Assembly (NCBI GenBank): GCA_009773975.1
Contig: VSMX01000023.1
Span: forward strand, 1 to 8,363
DNA: 8,363 nt
Source: Desulfovibrio sp.
GTDB lineage: Bacteria > Desulfobacterota > Desulfovibrionia > Desulfovibrionales > Desulfovibrionaceae
Reading direction: 5' to 3'
In this document: in pieces, positions 6,922 to 8,363 of the stretch
How the letters are laid out: each line of letters begins with the position of its first letter
Numbering within the stretch: the stretch's first letter is position 1
Made by a program: the position numbers and the translations under genes
Notes under the pieces: generated by a model
What the model was told of the DNA's origin: nothing
Seen by the model: only the letters and a program-made list of their open reading frames with translations
Database searches by the model: none

Positions 6922-8091
6922 GTGAAAAATTTGAATAATCCGATTTTTTATATTTTATTTTTTGGTATATCCGCCTGTATTGTCGCGGTAGTCATACTTT
7001 CAGGCTTTATGCCCAAACAGGCGGTTTTTGAGGTGCGCGGTCCAATCAGCCGTAAACTAGTTGATTTGCGTCAGGAAGATATGCCCAGACAAATTGAGGG
7101 ACGTGAATATGGTGGCCGTCAATGGGCCATTCGTCGTCCCGTCGAGGACAGTGAAGTCATTTTGAAAGTAATAAGAGCAGCTGAAATTGTGCAGGATGCA
7201 TTGTATTATGCATCCGCGCAATCTCTTTTTGACGGAGCGGCGCTCGCCCCCGAATCGGGTGACATGATACCAAACCTGACCTGGGAAATGCATGAGGTTT
7301 CTCCCCATGATCTTTCGCCGCTTCTCGCCCTGGACGGAGTTTCCGCGCCCCAGCTATATGGTTCGTTACCAGGGCGCGACAACGATGTGCTTGATAATTA
7401 TGGACATCCCCTGCGCTGGCGTTTACCCAACCATTTTTTGGCCGGGTATACGGCAATTCCTCCCAGAAAACCGGTTACAAATCTGAAAAAAGAACGCGAG
7501 ACGGATTTGGCCAATTTAAAAAATTATTCCATGCCCAGATCGCCCGGCCAATATCGTGAATTGGTGGAACGTTTTGCAAAACGTTACAATTTGAGCGTTG
7601 AGCTCGTCTATGCCATTATTCACAGCGAGAGTGATTTTTCGCCCACCCTGGTAAGCAGCAAGTCAGCCATGGGGCTGATGCAAATTCTTCCCGGCACTGC
7701 CAGCGATGAGGTTCACAGGTTTCTTTATGGGCGTCGCGGACAAGTTAGCTATGATGAGTTAAGGGTGCCAGAGATTAACATTCGCTATGGTACGGCCTAC
7801 TTGCATATTCTTTTCAATCGCTATTTCCAGAAAGTAACAGACCCTGTTTCGAGGGAATATTGCGCCATTGCCGCCTATAATCTGGGCCCCAACCGTTTTT
7901 TGCGTCTTTATGGCTCAACAAATGACGCGGCAGTTGAGAAATTGAACAGTTTTACACCCGAAGAGCTTTACAGGGATTTGATTGCGCGGCTTCCAGCGCG
8001 GGAAACGCGCTATTACATCGCAAAAGTAAAAAAGATGAAAAATTATTACACAGCCTTGCTGGGAGGTGAGGATTCTGTTTCCACTCCGTAA
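6922..8091 (+). CDS. MltC-like membrane-bound lytic murein transglycosylase
   Basis: It cleaves the glycan strands of peptidoglycan to 1,6-anhydro ends, acting in the periplasm while anchored to a membrane. From the GTG at 6922 it has 389 residues. K2 is followed by a hydrophobic stretch (~8-29) with a lipobox-like ISAC ending at C19, so it is either a lipoprotein or held by a signal anchor. Residues ~35-200 match no domain I can name. The SLT/lysozyme-like domain spans ~205-378. Its catalytic Glu is at 236 in IIHSESDF, followed by SAMGLMQILPGTA (~248-260), INIRYGTAYL (~285-294) and AAYNLGPNRF (~317-326). The tail, with TPEELYRDL and ARETRYYIAKV, resembles E. coli MltC. Alternative starts in frame are ATG 6865 and TTG 6844. 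Neither has a good Shine-Dalgarno, and both would put 19-26 unlikely residues before the signal. The GTG has GGGG 9 nt upstream. A sigma-54 element lies upstream. Confidence 0.88.
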   Translation: MKNLNNPIFYILFFGISACIVAVVILSGFMPKQAVFEVRGPISRKLVDLRQEDMPRQIEGREYGGRQWAIRRPVEDSEVILKVIRAAEIVQDALYYASAQSLFDGAALAPESGDMIPNLTWEMHEVSPHDLSPLLALDGVSAPQLYGSLPGRDNDVLDNYGHPLRWRLPNHFLAGYTAIPPRKPVTNLKKERETDLANLKNYSMPRSPGQYRELVERFAKRYNLSVELVYAIIHSESDFSPTLVSSKSAMGLMQILPGTASDEVHRFLYGRRGQVSYDELRVPEINIRYGTAYLHILFNRYFQKVTDPVSREYCAIAAYNLGPNRFLRLYGSTNDAAVEKLNSFTPEELYRDLIARLPARETRYYIAKVKKMKNYYTALLGGEDSVSTP

Positions 8092-8093
8092 TA

Positions 8094-8124
8094 TTGCTTG
8101 ATGCCCGGGTCAAAGTGCGATAAT
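8094..8124 (+). promoter_or_regulatory. Possible sigma-70-type promoter for the downstream structured RNA
   Basis: GATAAT at 8119-8124 is a good -10 box. Upstream there are only partial -35 matches: TTGCTT at 8094-8099 (19-bp spacer) and TTGATG at 8098-8103 (15-bp spacer). Transcription would begin near 8130, at the left edge of the structured region. The spacing is not ideal, so this is supported mainly by its position. Confidence 0.35.
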
Positions 8125-8125
8125 G

Positions 8126-8307
8126 GCAACTAGCTTCATCCGCAAGTTCCTTTGTGGCTTGAGACCTCGACCTTCAGGCCGAATAAGCCCGCACCCCGCG
8201 CTCCCGGGCGGGGTATCAGACGCGGGCGGTTAAGCCCGGAAGTGGGCTCAAGCTCCTCCCAGGAGCAAGACGCAAAGCCTGAATGGCTTTGCTACCAATT
8301 TGGTTGC
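8126..8307 (+). ncRNA. Highly structured RNA candidate, 6S RNA-like layout
   Basis: About 180 bases carry complementary segments nested in the correct order. Outer to inner they are GCAAC (8126-8130)/GTTGC (8303-8307), TAGC (8131-8134)/GCTA (8291-8294), CTTTGTG (8150-8156)/CGCAAAG (8271-8277, one G-U) and GCTTGAG (8157-8163)/CTCAAGC (8247-8253). An open central region follows (8164-8186 against 8228-8246), then a GC-rich end stem: GCCCGC (8187-8192)/GCGGGC (8222-8227) and ACCCCGC (8193-8199)/GCGGGGT (8208-8214). A long irregular closing stem, a central bubble with a small 3'-side hairpin (8233-8248) and a terminal stem in ~180 nt is the architecture of 6S RNA, which binds the housekeeping RNA polymerase. 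Alternative local hairpins exist: GCTCCT-CCC-AGGAGC (8252-8266) and GCAAAGCC-TGAAT-GGCTTTGC (8272-8292). Primary-sequence homology to 6S was not established, so the name is inference. The strand is inferred from the promoter. Confidence 0.45.
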
Positions 8308-8363
8308 TTTGACCATATTCCCGCTTGTCCGGCCATGCTGGATAATTTCCCGGAAAATGCGTT
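8308..8363. other. Right-edge sequence without a recognised feature
   Basis: No Shine-Dalgarno plus start, no terminator with a T-run and no recognised motif is visible. A + strand ATG at 8335 opens a frame that leaves the window after 9 codons, but nothing supports it as a gene start. Confidence 0.3.

Noticed and set aside
8123..8233. 36-codon + strand frame starting ATG in the structured RNA region
   Set aside because: No Shine-Dalgarno, and a composition rich in Arg, Pro and Gly from GC-rich stems. The base pairing explains the region better.
8216..8362. Two - strand frames (stops at 8216 and 8248) open to the right edge, possibly a gene's 3' end
   Set aside because: Both run through the perfect hairpins at 8252-8292 or into the GC-rich stem, neither resembles a known C-terminus, and two frames being open together suggests chance. 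Sequence beyond the edge would decide.
8092..8363. tmRNA, RNase P RNA, SRP RNA or tRNA
   Set aside because: No TTCGA-type T-loop with a tRNA-like end, no GAGGAAAGTCC core of RNase P RNA, no GGAAGGAAGCAGC-like SRP loop and no cloverleaf.
1..8363. Mobile element, prophage, toxin-antitoxin or CRISPR array
   Set aside because: No transposase, integrase, regularly spaced repeats, long terminal inverted repeats or target duplications were seen; all genes are intact housekeeping-type families apart from the edge-truncated first one.

Overview
The window looks like chromosomal DNA of a Gram-negative, flagellated, probably anaerobic bacterium with moderate GC genes and AT-rich spacers. CheV, a sigma-54-type promoter, a phenylacetate-CoA ligase-type enzyme, the MEP isoprenoid enzyme IspH and an MltC-like murein transglycosylase together would fit a sulfate reducer of the Desulfovibrio group. 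That assignment is an inference from gene content, not something the sequence proves.

Layout, left to right. (1) The 3' part of a SUMF1/FGE-fold protein with a long coiled-coil tail runs in from the left edge on the + strand. (2) A MscS-type mechanosensitive channel on the - strand meets it tail to tail; the two stop codons share one TTAA. (3) An AT-rich 131-bp divergent spacer with short palindromes separates mscS from a + strand phenylacetate-CoA ligase-like gene. (4) That gene runs 9 bp into the end of a - strand cluster, read in the order dus, ispH, cheV. The dus stop and ispH start overlap as TAATG, with a strong Shine-Dalgarno, so those two are almost certainly co-translated; cheV follows after 51 bp. 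(5) A second AT-rich divergent spacer (6661-6921) carries a near-consensus sigma-54 -24/-12 element facing a + strand MltC-like lytic transglycosylase. (6) The last ~270 bp hold no convincing gene. They contain a promoter-like sequence and about 180 bp of dense, correctly nested complementarity that folds on paper like a 6S-type regulatory RNA.

Most genes are housekeeping: isoprenoid precursor synthesis, tRNA modification, osmotic safety valve, cell-wall turnover and chemotaxis adaptation. The best leads for something new are the structured RNA candidate at the right end, the sigma-54 control of a wall hydrolase, and the FGE-like protein that has lost the cysteines of the catalytic enzyme. 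I saw no mobile element, CRISPR array, tRNA or rRNA.
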